Positions 1-12,000 of a stretch of 64,000 nucleotides of DNA are shown here, in pieces. The DNA comes from Cunninghamia lanceolata (taxonomy: Eukaryota > Streptophyta > Pinopsida > Cupressales > Cupressaceae): NCBI GenBank assembly GCA_027924645.1, contig BSBN01000860.1, forward strand, positions 4,836,001-4,900,000. Direction: 5' to 3'. Below the pieces are notes generated by a model, which saw nothing but the letters and a program-made list of their open reading frames with translations, did no database searches and had not been told where the DNA came from. A program made the translations under genes and the position numbers. Every line of letters begins with the position of its first letter. Position 1 is the stretch's first letter.

Positions 1-1640
1 TTCAGCAGGCAGTCATGTTGTAGAAATTACCAAGGGAGTATACCTCTGCCTGGGGCTAAGTTTGTGGTGGAAGAGGAATGCAATGAATCCTGAAACTTGA
101 TATAAGGTTAGGAAGAATACATGTATTTTGAGAGAAATTCCTTACATTGTTCATGCGAGGAGTTTGTACATGTAGATTTGCATAGCCCTAGTCACATGAG
201 GCATAACCACTGGATCCTCATCATCAATGCTGATTGATTCATGCTCCTCTGTTCAGCATCTCTAACTTTGTCTGCCTTGAGCTAAACATTTGGATTGAAG
301 GGCTACATTGTTTTGAATTTTTCTTTCATTTGTATACCTGCAACTGTTTTTATCTAGGGTTCATACACTTACATTTTAAAAAACCAAAGGCCAGTTTATT
401 AGCTCACTCCTATATGTGAGGATTTTGCATGAAACCATTTTTTGATATGAACTCACTATCTACTTTAGTTTTGTAGAACCAATTGCAGTAGGTGATAGAG
501 TTGAACGCTGATCAACAAAACTGACTTAGCATAGGTTTTTTCTGCACTAAAAATTACTTTCTGAAGATTAATGCCAAAATGCAATGACGCCAGTGCTCGT
601 GGTAGTCTTATACTCAAGGACTTGATTGTGGGAGCCTTCCCTAAGCCACACTCACCAACTACTTGCCCTTTGAATAAATCATCAGATCCTGCTTCAAATC
701 ATGTCGAATTTATATTGCATTCCCTCATACGTTTTCCATACCCGTTAATGTGTTGTGTTGGGCCAGTAGTTTGTAAAGTACACCATAAACATCATTGGTT
801 AGAAAGATTATCTTTATCCCTTTCATCAAAATCTCCATTTTTAGTACAATTATTTTACCAAAGATGCTACCTGCATGTGATCAATGGAACAGACAATACC
901 TTGGTGAAGAGGAGAAAGGGCCATAATAGGCATCTATTATGGTTTCATCTAGGAAAGAAGAAACCAGTGTAAGACAAGCATTTTAAGAAATAACATAGGA
1001 TATAAAGTGAAGATGTTAGGTTTTAGTTGGGAGCAAACAACATTTTGTTTGACAGGTTGAATGAGGGGATTAGTTCTTGGAGTAGATAGTTGTGCTGTGA
1101 TGAAAAAGACATGATCATCATGACTACCTCAGCATCAAAGAGGGACTTCTGAAATATTACAAGTATTTTGTAAGTCAATCATGAAATTAGGGGCTAGTAA
1201 AGTCAAGTGGACATTGTGATTTTTAGAACAAAATAAGGGGTAAGGTGAATATGTTAATAACTCAATAATTGGCATTATTAAATACAATATCCAATAAAGG
1301 GGCCTTAGAGATTTGTGAGGTAGTGCCAGGCCAGACATAGTGTTGGTGATATCATGGTATAGATCTCTGATCAAAAACCCTGCAGGTAACTCACCTACAC
1401 ACAAGGCGTAGGCATTAGGCAAGTGACTCACCCGATAACTTGCCAATAACTTTAGGATGAGTATTTGCTAGTTCATAATTTCAACCCATATTGTCCACAA
1501 ATTTGTGAGTCTTGAGTAGAAACTCAGCTAACGCATTTTGGTCTGTTCTACAAGCAAATATAGTCAAAAGTCCCATTTTTTTCTCACTTTTCTGGCATTT
1601 GCTCTTGTACTTGGGTGCTCTTGACTTCATTGCTTCAATT
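1..1640. other. Intron-like or intergenic sequence, no gene recognised
   Basis: AT-rich sequence with no recognisable coding family, RNA gene or repeat boundary. A 133-codon open frame on the plus strand (571-972) has no family features and a low-complexity composition. By position this lies inside or beyond the intron following the last visible SPG15-like exon. Confidence 0.4.
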
Positions 1641-2475
1641 TTTCAGTTGATTTGGACATGTTTGGAGCAAAGTTAGATAGACACAGATACAGACAGAGTT
1701 GTTTGGACCATTGCTTGAAAAAGGTTCAGGACAGCTAGCGCATATAATTTGAGTGGGCCCTTGTTGGAAGACGCTGTGGAAAACATTAAGGTCATAGTAG
1801 AAGATCAAAAGAGAATTCGACACAAAAAAGGCCAAACCATTTTGCCTAATTGGTGGTGGATGGCAAGAACCACACATTGATCAACTTCCTAATGGCTTTA
1901 GGTTGACAATTGGTGTTCTTGAAGCCAACTGATGCATGTTGTGAAATGGAAAATGATAAAACTATGTGCAATATTTTGAACGAGGTGGCCATGGAAGTGG
2001 GTATGGAGAATGTTGTTTAAGTTGTGACTGATAATCTAGGAGCAACAGGCCTTCTTGAGGAAAGGCACCTTACCATTTTTTTTGAGCCCTTGTACCACCC
2101 ATTGCATTCATCTTTTATTCCAAGATATAGACAAACTTGGACACCTGAAATTCATAGTTAAAGAGGCAAGAAACACCACAATATACATCTACAACCACCC
2201 TTGGGTACTTAACCTGATGAAAAAACACACTAGGAAAAAGGAGCTTGTGCAATTAGGAGCCAAATGATTTGCCACTAACTTCATCACATTGCAGAGAATT
2301 TCAGCTTCACTAATGTCTCTTAAGATGTTTGTAAGCAATAGGTGGGTGCAGTCTCCATACTCGAAAAAGGCCAAAGAGGATAGGGTTGTGACAACCATTT
2401 TTGATGATATGTTTGTCAAGAGCACAAATGAAATCCTCAAGGTAGCTTTAAACTTAACATTTATGAACTTGCAAG
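1640..2475 (+). pseudogene. Decayed hAT-family transposase (DUF659-type)
   Basis: Plus-strand fragments in shifting frames show a DUF659-type hAT transposase: NEVAMEVGMENVV, VTDNLGATGLLEE, DIDKLGHLKFIVKEARNTT, YIYNHPWVLNLMKKHTRKKE, FATNFITLQRISASL and WVQSPYSKKAKEDRVVT. The order matches the family (acidic core, then helical region), but stops and frameshifts at about 2016, 2065, 2155 and 2264 show that it is dead. No terminal repeats or 8-bp duplication were found around it. The relative at 32480-33598 is a separate, better-bounded copy. Confidence 0.7.
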
Positions 2476-2877
2476 TAATCAACTCCATTACATTAAGTTT
2501 ATAGAACTTCTTAATTTCTCATTTACTTTTTATTTGTTCTTCTTCAAACATTTATTAATATTAGTTTTAAAAATCCATTCCATTTTGCTTTAGGTGTGTT
2601 GAACCCTTACGAAAACGTCTTTCTTGTGTGTTTCATCATGTTCAACTGTTAATTTAATGTATGTAAAAGCGTGGTGTCATTATTTATCCGTGATGTATTT
2701 GTTGCTTGTTCTGTCCTGAGCAAGGTTTGTCTTTTCTAGGAGTTGTATTGTGTGTTTTTCAAGCTATTTGAGAAAGCAAGAAATGATGGAAGTCAATCTA
2801 AGGGAAGGAAATTGCTCTAGGTGTCAAGGAATTGGCAGAGAGACATAAAGAGCACACCTCAGGGGTTTCAACCAAGT

Positions 2878-3235
2878 TTAAGGTGGTAGAGAATGATCAA
2901 GAGCATGCTTTGGGTTTGGACATGTTTAAGTGGCTAACAGGGGAAAAGAGCACTCCTCAAAGTTGAAAGCCAACATTTAAGTGGCAGTAACCTTCAAGAA
3001 GTGCGCTAAACATGCGGAAGCCAAGGCTTAAGTGGTCAAGATGGGAAAAGCATGTCTAGTGCATATGAATCCATCCTTAAGTGGCCATATCCCTTGAGAA
3101 GCATGTCATACTCAAGACAAGTTGCAATGGTTATAACCCTCCAAAAGCACACTTGGCTAATGGAAACCACTGATCAAGTGGTTAAGGCTGGTGAAAAGCA
3201 CACCTTGGAAGGATTGGACAAGTTTTTAGGTGGCA
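2878..3235. repeat. Degenerate ~49-bp minisatellite
   Basis: The word AAGTGG or AGGTGG recurs at 2881, 2928, 2979, 3030, 3079, 3176 and 3228, at about 47-52 bp spacing (one double step). It is usually followed 12-20 bases later by a GAAAAGCAC-like word. Units have diverged and no coding frame persists through them. It lies just downstream of the hAT remnant. Confidence 0.6.
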
Positions 3236-3692
3236 AAGAAGATAGCCGCATACTCCCAGCATGTTTTAACCGAAATTCAAGTGCATGAGTAGAACAATGC
3301 ACTTAACAAGATTGGAGTGCTCAAAGACTCAATTAGAACAGGATTTAAGGAACTCTTCAGCTTGCAGCAAGTTGGAAACCTTTCAAAGGTGCCATCAAGG
3401 GTCCCAAGCTGATACTTTGTTTCATCCATTTGTTTAATCAGTTTCAACAGATTTTCAACCTTTTCCCAGGGCACGATCAAATGTTGGAAAGTTTTTTGCA
3501 GTGGTTGATTCTAGTGTTGTGAATCCTAGGGTTTCAAACATATATTTCAGACTTATGGAAGGGTTTTGTGATGCTTTTCAGAGCTAGGGTTTTGCTGATA
3601 TGACAATCTGAAATCCAGATTTGATTCAGTCACCTAGGGTTTCGTGTGTGCCACAGATTTGTGGTCAAGACATAGGGGTTCAGGGCAATATT

Positions 3693-3932
3693 CTAAAATG
3701 ATTAATTAAATCAGACACACAGAATGATTACCAAGATATTCAATATTAACTAAGGAGCGAAAGCATCCTGAAATAAGAGTTTACAAACGCTTTATCCAGA
3801 AAGGATAAGAGTGACAACTAAGCGACGGCTAATAAAGCAAAAGGATAAGAACTTAACTAAAAGAATAAAGAATATTCCTAAAGCCTATTCTAACAACTAA
3901 TTGACCATTAAATATTACAATAATACTTTAAT
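3693..3932 (-). repeat. Copia 3' LTR
   Basis: The reverse complement of this stretch matches the LTR at 39602-39832 over essentially its whole length (TATTAAAGTATTATTGTAAT near the start, GATAAAGCGTTTGTAA in the middle, GGTAATCATTCTGTGT near the end). It directly follows the copia RNase H tail, with a short purine-rich tract (AAGGAAGGG) between, the usual polypurine-tract/3' LTR arrangement. Confidence 0.75.
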
Positions 3933-4319
3933 ACCCTTCCTTAATGGTCAATCTATTAACTATACCAAGCTTATCCCGAAATTTGACAAATTTGTCAGGA
4001 CCCAAAGACTTGGTAAGAATGTCTACAATTTCATCCTCAGAAGGACAATACTGCAACATCATCGATCCATCTTCTACAAGTTACCTGATGAAATGACAAT
4101 GTAACTCCACATGTTTGGTACACTGGTGGAAGACTGGATTCCTACCAAGTTTAGCACCCCTTGATTGTCACAATACAAGGGTGAAGGCCCTGTTTGAGAC
4201 ATCTGCATGTCTGAAAGAATCCACCAGAGCCATACTGCCTCACATGTTGCTTTGACTATTCCTCGATACTCTGCTTCTATAAGTTTGGATTGAGTTGTCC
4301 ATGATGAAGTGGGGTCCAT
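3933..4319 (-). pseudogene. Ty1/copia polyprotein, RNase H C-terminus
   Basis: Minus-strand fragments read IEAEYRGIVKATCEAVWLWW, LSDMQMSQTGPSPLYCDNQG and, after a frameshift, the typical copia tail ending in NRLTIKEG just before the LTR. This is the RNase H domain that closes a copia polyprotein (the T/S-x-EAEY and YCDN motifs are standard). The sequence breaks off at about 4320, so gag, protease, integrase and reverse transcriptase are missing. Frameshifts make it non-functional. Confidence 0.75.
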
Positions 4320-4418
4320 GCTTGCTACTTGTTAACTATAAACCTATGCAAACTATGGTGGAACATGATATCCCACAAGTTGGATATCCAAAGGTCTGTC
4401 ATATTCAAACATATGAAC

Positions 4419-4887
4419 TGTCAGTGTCCTATTATATTTCACCTAGGATAGTCTATTTTCTACGTAGTACGTGTAATATTGCACCTATTACATTAATTTT
4501 ACTTAAAATAATAGGATATTTCATTTCTCTCTCCTAGGTAGCTAATAATGACATGGGTCACCCTTGATTTGAGGTCATCAATTGCCACCACTATCTCATC
4601 AATCCCTGATTGATAGCAATTAAGTGTCCCCTCTGTCTAATCAAAGTCTGCCTCTATCTCACTTGACTGAGTTAACTCATCTCCTAATTGGAAATTAACT
4701 CATGGCCTCTTGAGCATTTGTAATCATGACTCACTCATCCAAGAGGCTTGTATATTTGTACACTTCTTTGTATCGTTGCTCAATCAATCAGTATTGAATA
4801 GAATAGCATTATTTTGTCTTTCTATTTCTGTGACTAGTTCATAGGCATTAGGTCTTAGGTTTATTTTGTTTATCACAAAATCTAACA
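4419..4887 (+). mobile_element. Solo LTR, 469 bp, with TGAAC duplication
   Basis: It starts TGTCAGTGTCC and ends AAAATCTAACA, and is flanked by the identical 5-bp words TGAAC at 4414-4418 and 4888-4892. The TG..CA ends, size and perfect target-site duplication identify a solo LTR formed by recombination between the two LTRs of an inserted element. The family is probably copia-type by length, but no internal domain remains to prove it. Confidence 0.8.
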
Positions 4888-4892
4888 TGAAC

Positions 4893-6861
4893 TTATCAGT
4901 GTCTGTCTATAGACTCTATACCAACGACAGTAGGTGGATCGATTTATATCAACTTTGTCCATTCAAACATGATTCCATCCAGAGAAAGATTTTGATTTTA
5001 ATGGAAATCAAAACTATAGCAGAACTCCCCAACAGAGCTTGTGCATATGGTCACTTGAGAAACAAGTAAGATGAATTTAAAACTTTTCTACAGTTTGGGC
5101 ACCTGTGGGCCACATCCATCTATTCTTTTGAACAATCAGCAGGTAGGACCTTTCCATGTTGGACTAACCACATAAAACTTTGATTTTGGGCCATGTTTTA
5201 GCCTCCAAAGTTTTCACTGCCGTTTGTCTCTTGATTGAGAAGATTTGGTAAGAGTTTTCTAAGCACTGGCCATAGTGCATCCAATTATATTGTGTCAGGC
5301 CATAAAATCCTGTCATGCCGTGGAGCATAGATCAAGTGCATGTTTTTTAGTCCAGTCACCAAAGGGCTTACTTCCTAGAAGAATAGAGTCAGCCTGATTA
5401 ATTACATCTGTTTTCCACATTGGTTCTTGGCTGTCATTTGTCTGAATATAATCTGCTACATAATGATGACCCTCAGATTTAAGCAGTCAGTGGAATTCAG
5501 GGATGGTCAAACCAACAAGAGGTTAGCCTGCATTTGATCTAACTTTTTTTTGAAATTCTTGTCTCCCATTGCCTACTTGCCACAAATGTTTCTTTAATAA
5601 TCTGATGCCCGCTTTAATGTCCTCTATTTAATATTAATAAGTTGGGATCCATTAGGAATTTGTAATGTTCTGGTGTGGCAAAAGAATATTCTTACATCGG
5701 ATGGAAGTGCCAAAAGGGGAGGTGGGCATTTGCAGTAAACTCCCTGACAATTCCATTGCCATGGCTTTATTGAGAAATTGGAAATTTTTAATATCAAAGC
5801 ATCGTTGGGATTTTGGTTTTTTAATTATAGCCCATGCTACAAGGGGATGTTACACCCAACCATAAAAAGGCTCTTTAGACAGTAACAATGTCACTTTCCA
5901 CCTGCCTTGGAATAGGGAGAAGATAAAGAAGATGAATGGAGAATACTAGACAAGTTGTAACAGACTGATTAAAATGAGCTCTGCCAGCAAAAGTGAGCCA
6001 TTGGTGTGTCTATTTTTCAACTTGACCTTCAATTTATTTTGGGAGGAATATAGGAAAATATCATATTGAATATTCTCTTATTTACCTGCTGTCCAGAGAC
6101 AACCTGATAAGTAGAGAGCAGCTTGTCTGTCTATCTTGATTCTCTCAGAATAAGAGTAGAGAACAATAAGGTTTCATTGGCAAATTGGATGCATATTTTT
6201 GCACACTTTTGTTTTTGCAATAATTATTTCAGGAGTCTCCTGTCACAGTTCCCCTGTAGACTCAAACAGGTTTCCAATGTCACCATTGAGTGAGACCTCC
6301 TATATTGGTGTTTCCAATGTCTTGTTTTGTATTCGCATGAAGCGCATAATTTCTTGAGTTGCCATAAAGTTATCAGTTATTTTCCTCCTTCAGACAAAGA
6401 ATGATTAAATTTCCAATATGATTTTTAGTAATGAAGGTTTCAGCTTCATGCTGTCAACTTTGATAGGATTTGTATACTATATTGCATAAAGCAATTGGCT
6501 CATAATGGTCCATTTGGTCCAGTTTGGGTGACCTACAGGATAAGAACAAGTTTCATAGCATTCATTTTATCACAGAAGTTGTTTGTTTCTTCTGGATTCT
6601 TCTATAACTGCCATTAAATCTTCTTTTATCAAATCTCAATAGATTTTCTATAACCAGGCTGTGAATCCATAAGGACCTGCAACTTTGTCTTTCTGGATGG
6701 AAAAGACAATTTCCTTGATTTTTTCTTCTGTGAAGGAATCTACATTGTAACACACTGTTACACTGTTGATATTGTGAAAAAGTTGCAGTGCTACAACAAC
6801 TTGCCTGATTGGCATCATTTCTAATCTCAAAAGCTAACCCTGTAGATTTAGCTGCTTTCAT
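4893..6861 (-). pseudogene. Degraded L1-type LINE (reverse transcriptase start and downstream debris)
   Basis: The clearest piece is on the minus strand at about 6830-6648: EEKIKEIVFSIQKDKVAGPYGF, the conserved start of a plant L1 reverse transcriptase ('DKxxGPDGF'). Lower coordinates on the same strand give broken, LINE-like text full of stops. Boundaries and a poly-A tail were not identified. This is good evidence for an old LINE fragment but not for its full extent. Confidence 0.5.
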
Positions 6862-8676
6862 CTATTAATAGCTATAGACTTGAAACTTATCATTTGCATT
6901 TTTTGACATTCAAAATCATAAACTGACAGTTTTTTCTCACAGCTGACTTCTACTATTACTGCAGTTATTGGCTTCCTACAAGACACTACAACAGGGTTAG
7001 CTGATCACTATCAACGTTCAACTTTCACATACTTCGCCAACACTCCATTTTCTGATTTTTTAGGTGTTATGACTTTACCGAAGCAGAGGAAAAATCAGTG
7101 TTTGTTCTTACATTTCTTGCTCTAAGGAATTAGGGTTATTTCACATGTATGTTCTTCATCTGTGTTAGAGCAATTTGTAAGCTTGGGTGTTCTCTATCGC
7201 CCCTCTTGATTGCTACTCTAGGGCTGTTTACTCATTTCTATAAGGGTCACCCTATTCTAAGGGTGCACTCTTCTTTCTAGCCCATTTCACAATATACCAG
7301 GTTATGTATTATTCTAAAAAGTTATTTGAATATGTCCACATATCAAAATGATTGAGACATAAATCACACAAGAAACTTCATTCAACAAATGAACCTTTAA
7401 AATCAAAACATTCTAACTTACACAAAGGAGAACAAAACAAGATGCAAAATATATAACTAAGATATAGCAATCTCAATTTTGATATGATAAGTCCACAGAG
7501 ATCAAGCTTTGCCTTTTTTCATGGGGCAAACAACAATTGTTACAATAATTGAAAATGGAAAATACAAGTACTGAAACCTAAGGTAATGCAGCGGAAGTGC
7601 ATGCACAATGTGATGATGACATCAACAAGGATTCTAAATTGGCTAGGGCCTAGAGATTTGTATCCTTGCAGGTCTTAAAAGGATGCCCATGGGGATGTTC
7701 GAAAATCCTCATTTTTAGAGTGGAAAACCATGTTGTTGCATCCCTTTGAGATACCAATGTTTGTGGTCTACCATTGGCTTATGTGTCACATGTAGCTGTA
7801 ACTTGCATGTGTAAATGTGTAGTTTGCATGTATAACTTGCACTTATAATTGTACCGGAGTTAGAACCTTCATGGGTCAGCCTACCCTTTTGTAACTTGTT
7901 GAGAAGAATATAAAGTGTAAAATAAAGGCAATGCATCCCACCTTTTCAATTACTTTACCTGATTAACTTCTGGTTTCGTTTTAATATATTGTGAGACTCT
8001 TGTTTTGGTCTCTCTTGACACCACCACCTATTGGTGTTATTTCTTATGTTCATGAAGTTTCTTATTTGTTTGATTATGGACTTGTGTTTCTAAATCTAAC
8101 ACTCATGAATAACTCTGAGAATGTCCAAAGTGTTTTTTGGCAACTTCCAAAATAGCGAGTAGATTGAGCAGGATTCCAGCACAGAGCAACATTTCCATTA
8201 TCCAAAAAGAGTTGTAGCTTTGTACACTCTTGTAGACCTACAAATTTGTAAAGGAATAGTGTACCTCGAGTTGCTACTTAGATATAGGAAAATTTCTTTG
8301 GCAACCAAAAAAACAATTAAAGATCTCATATTACAACATTGTTTTTCCTCCAAAAAACAAAAGAGATGTAGAGTATTAAATGCTCTACACATTATATGCC
8401 TTTCAGGTATTCATTAAGGAACATTGCAACAGCGTTCCTTTTTTTAGACATGAAATATATCTTCTAGTTGCTAGCTTTTCAGGTATATATAGCAAGAAAA
8501 TTTTCCTGTAACCTTTTTGTTAACTTGTTGCACTTTTCATATTCTCAGATGAAATATCAATAGCATCTCTCCAAAAACATTTTAAAAACTGTATACAAGT
8601 TTATGTAAAGAAAGAACCAATCCAACAAATAAAGATACCTACAACAATGTCTTTTACAAAAGTATGAAATACAAAC
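6862..8676. other. Intron sequence with no supported feature
   Basis: No coding family is recognisable. The stretch around 7640-8105 has LTR-like composition (AATAAAGGC near 7920 and an end reading CTAAATCTAACA), but I found no matching start or duplicated target site. The missing SPG15-like C-terminal exons were looked for here and not seen. Confidence 0.4.
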
Positions 8677-9039
8677 CTGAAACCTGTATAAATGGTTGAA
8701 ATTGCGATGTGTTTCACAGTAATTGCATATACGGGTTAAAGCATTAGCTGTATGTTGACTCACAGCTGTCTCCTGTGTACTAGATCCAATACTTCTCATT
8801 GCAATAACATGCTCTAACACAGGCATAGCTCCATGGCCAATGCATAACTCACAAAGATCATCAATTGTCCCATAATCTGTTGCTAATGAATCCTGCCTTT
8901 GTGGCAACGAAGATGGAGTTGTCAGGTGCACAGAAGATTGTGGAGGTGCAGGAACAGCATTTGAAGGAAAGAAAAGTAAGCATGCATCATTATAGCGCCC
9001 ATGTCTAAACATGAACTCAAGTATCTCCAGCCGTGCATA
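8677..9039 (-). CDS. SPG15-like gene, last visible exon (19)
   Basis: A 121-codon phase-0 exon with a TTTTTTCAG acceptor and a CAG|GTTTGT donor. It reads YARLEILEFMFRHGRYNDAC, then a proline-rich FFPSNAVPAPPQ linker, TDYGTIDDLCELCIGHGAMP and ends HFNHLYRFQ-like (NFNHLYRFQ). In the family this is followed by about 250 more residues; no match for them appears between 1 and 8676, so the next intron is at least 8.6 kb. The exon is separated from exon 18 by 12.3 kb of nested retrotransposons. Confidence 0.9.
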
Positions 9040-12000
9040 CTGAAAAAACAAGGTATATCAGTAGGATACATAATGAATATTCATTTGAAAATTAATCTGG
9101 ATGACTTCAGCATACATGATAACTTTTTTTCTTTTACAGTTACTACCCTTGTAAGAAATAAGTACAACTTGCTTTGCCGCATTTAACTACAAAAACTACA
9201 GATAATTAAACAAATATAAATCACAAGAATAATATAGGTGAATTCATATATTATAAGATTTCAATCCTCAAGGGTTATCCCAATCATAGGCAATATCTTT
9301 GACCATGCTCATAAAAATTGAATTTGTAGTGTGTGCGCACCAATTCCACAAGCTATACCTACAAAGGCGGAAGGCTACATTGCCTCCAGGTAAATGGAAT
9401 TTCAACATTTTAGTGAGAAATACAACAAAATAAAGAAGAAGAGTGAATGAGTATTTAGCTCATGAAAACCCAATTTGCAGACCATAAGCAAACAGTTCTT
9501 GAGAAAACATAAACATCAAAGACATACAAAAACAATTACCACAAAAACTTGGAAATATATTCATGATATTAGTGTTCAATATAAGGGATGGTCATTCAGT
9601 TGTAAGGCCCTAAAATTGTTCATTCCAAGCAAATTCATATCTTTGATTAGCTGCAACTTCATTACAAGTTCAAACTATGTAACATTGCTCCATGATAGTA
9701 GAGATCATTGCACCAATCTAAACACAAAATCTACAAGTTTAGAAATGACTCCTAAAGTTATTGCCAAAATCAACACAAATCCAAATAACAAAGGCCTCAA
9801 GCGCCCAACAGTTATGCCCAGAGTCAACACAAATAATCCAAGATCAATCAACCATAATGTTCAAAGGCATTGACTCCTAAAATTGATGTAAAATGTGTCA
9901 TACACCTTGCATAATGACATTGTAACATTGTTATTGTTGTTAGAAAGGTGTGTTATACAACTTGTGTATTTAACATTAAATATTGTTGTAAGTTGTGATC
10001 CTCATGTAATGGGACACCACACTTGGGTTTAATTTAGTTTCTCCTATGTAACATTGGAATTGCAACTATTATGGGGGTTACACAAGGCCAAGTGAAGAGA
10101 CAAAGCAATGGAAGGTAAAAGGTCACATGGGACAAGGAGAACCGCATGGGATGCCTTGGAATGTGGAAAGACTCTTGGGGGATGTCAAGAGTCACACATG
10201 GGCATTTGGATTCACTTGTGAAACATGAAGTCATTAGGGAGAAATTCTATGAGCATGGCAATTAGGAAGGCAGAAGATTTGTAAAGGGTCATTAGTAGAA
10301 TAAATATGGAATTGAAGAGGAGGTTGTGTATGGGGCCATGAATGATAAAGGCAATAGACTACAAAAGGATGTGTAAATGCTTAAAGAGTCATATGTCATG
10401 TGTAGTGGTGGGCGATATATTATAGTGCATGGGGATTGTTAGTGTTTTTGAGTAGCTGCGGGAGGTATTTCCCAAAAGAATCAATTCATAAGGCTAGTCA
10501 GCCTAATTATTATAAACAAAATATTGAATTTCCTAGGTCGGCTCAAGAGGAGAGCAACGCCTAGACATGTATGTATTGGAGAAAGAGTTTCCTCATTCAT
10601 TCATAATTTCAATTGAAGACAATTCGATTTCCTGATCTGCAGAAGCAAGTTCACATTCAAGAAGGAGATTCGCATTTAAGGAGATTCGATTTTTCTTTGT
10701 TGCTAAGAATTTCGCACTATCTACAGTGCTGGACTATTTTGTTATATTCTGCCTTTCTAGGCCTGATTCTGGAGTGCTTCTTCTGCACTATTGTATCTGA
10801 TCTATAAGTGATTAATTTGCTGCTGGGTTTTTCCCTTGAATAGAAGGGTTTTCCCAGGATAAATTGCAGTGTCTTCTGTTCTGTGTTGTGATTTTCTGCT
10901 TATTGTGCATATCTGATCTGGAAATTAACAGGGATGTACATAAAGTGGAAGTAAGATGTATTATGATGTTGATAGATAAGGGATGGTCGTGTGGACACTA
11001 ATTTAGAAAAAAATTAAAAGCATTGGGAAAGTTGTTAAAGGATTTTAGAAAAGAATTTTGTCATTTTAAAATTTTGATTTCAGTCACCTTTGTCTTTTAT
11101 CACAAACCTTGCAACCTTTAATCCAAAACATCTCAGCTCATCTAAGTTGTGGTTTTGGGCAGTATGTTAAAGACTTTTGAAAATATATTTATTCAGTATT
11201 CTTCTACATTTTTGTATTTTGCATTTTTGAGGCCCTTCGGAGAAAAATTTGGCCATGCAACATTTGGACCTTACTTATGTTATGGTAATGGATTAAATTT
11301 GTTCATTACCTAAGCTTTCCAGCACATATACATACTCTGAATTTTAAGTAAAAAGCTAAGAGTTATAACACTAACAATTAGCGCGGTATCAAAATTAAAT
11401 AACTACAACAAACTCTTTTGAGTTTTCTAATAAGTTTGCCCTTATTTGGCTATCCATTTCTAGTTCCAAGGAGTACATGGGTCAATAGCAAGTGTGGCGA
11501 CTCTTTGGTTCTCACTAGGAACCCTAATTTGAAACATGTAATCCTAGTAGAAGGCATACATCTCTCTTATAGAGCTTGTCTATTTTGTATAAACTCTCTT
11601 TTGAAATATTAATCTTTTTTCTTCAGCTATTTAGTAATTGTCAATTCTGTTTGTTTGAGTTTTGTTCAATTGTTGACTATAATAAATTGAGTTCCTTGAT
11701 TAGTGAATTGTCCCCTAAATTACCAGTTTAATTCTAATCAACCTTGTCCAAGAGTTGTTGAAGATTTGAAAAAACCTTGGCAAGTCATATTCCTTGGATT
11801 GGTTATGGCCCCATTGGCTAGCATATCAGCTACCATGTTCTCACCTCTGGATCAATGTTGAATATGAATTCCTTGGAACCGGCCAAGCATGTATTGGATT
11901 TGTTGAAAAGATTTTGCATTTTCCAATTGGGTGACTCTTGTATTTACCTACCATTTTTTAATTATTTTGTTCCCAAAGACTTTGAATTTTAGTAGTTAAT

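Noticed and set aside
571..972. 133-codon plus-strand ORF as a gene
   Set aside because: No recognisable domain, no splice or promoter context, and a composition like other chance frames in this AT-rich DNA.
7640..8105. A further solo LTR ending CTAAATCTAACA
   Set aside because: The end resembles that of the solo LTR at 4419-4887, but no TG start with a matching CTCAT duplication could be found.
9475..9873. 132-codon plus-strand ORF as a gene
   Set aside because: Low-complexity Asn/Thr/Lys-rich translation typical of non-coding AT-rich sequence, inside an intron of the opposite-strand gene.
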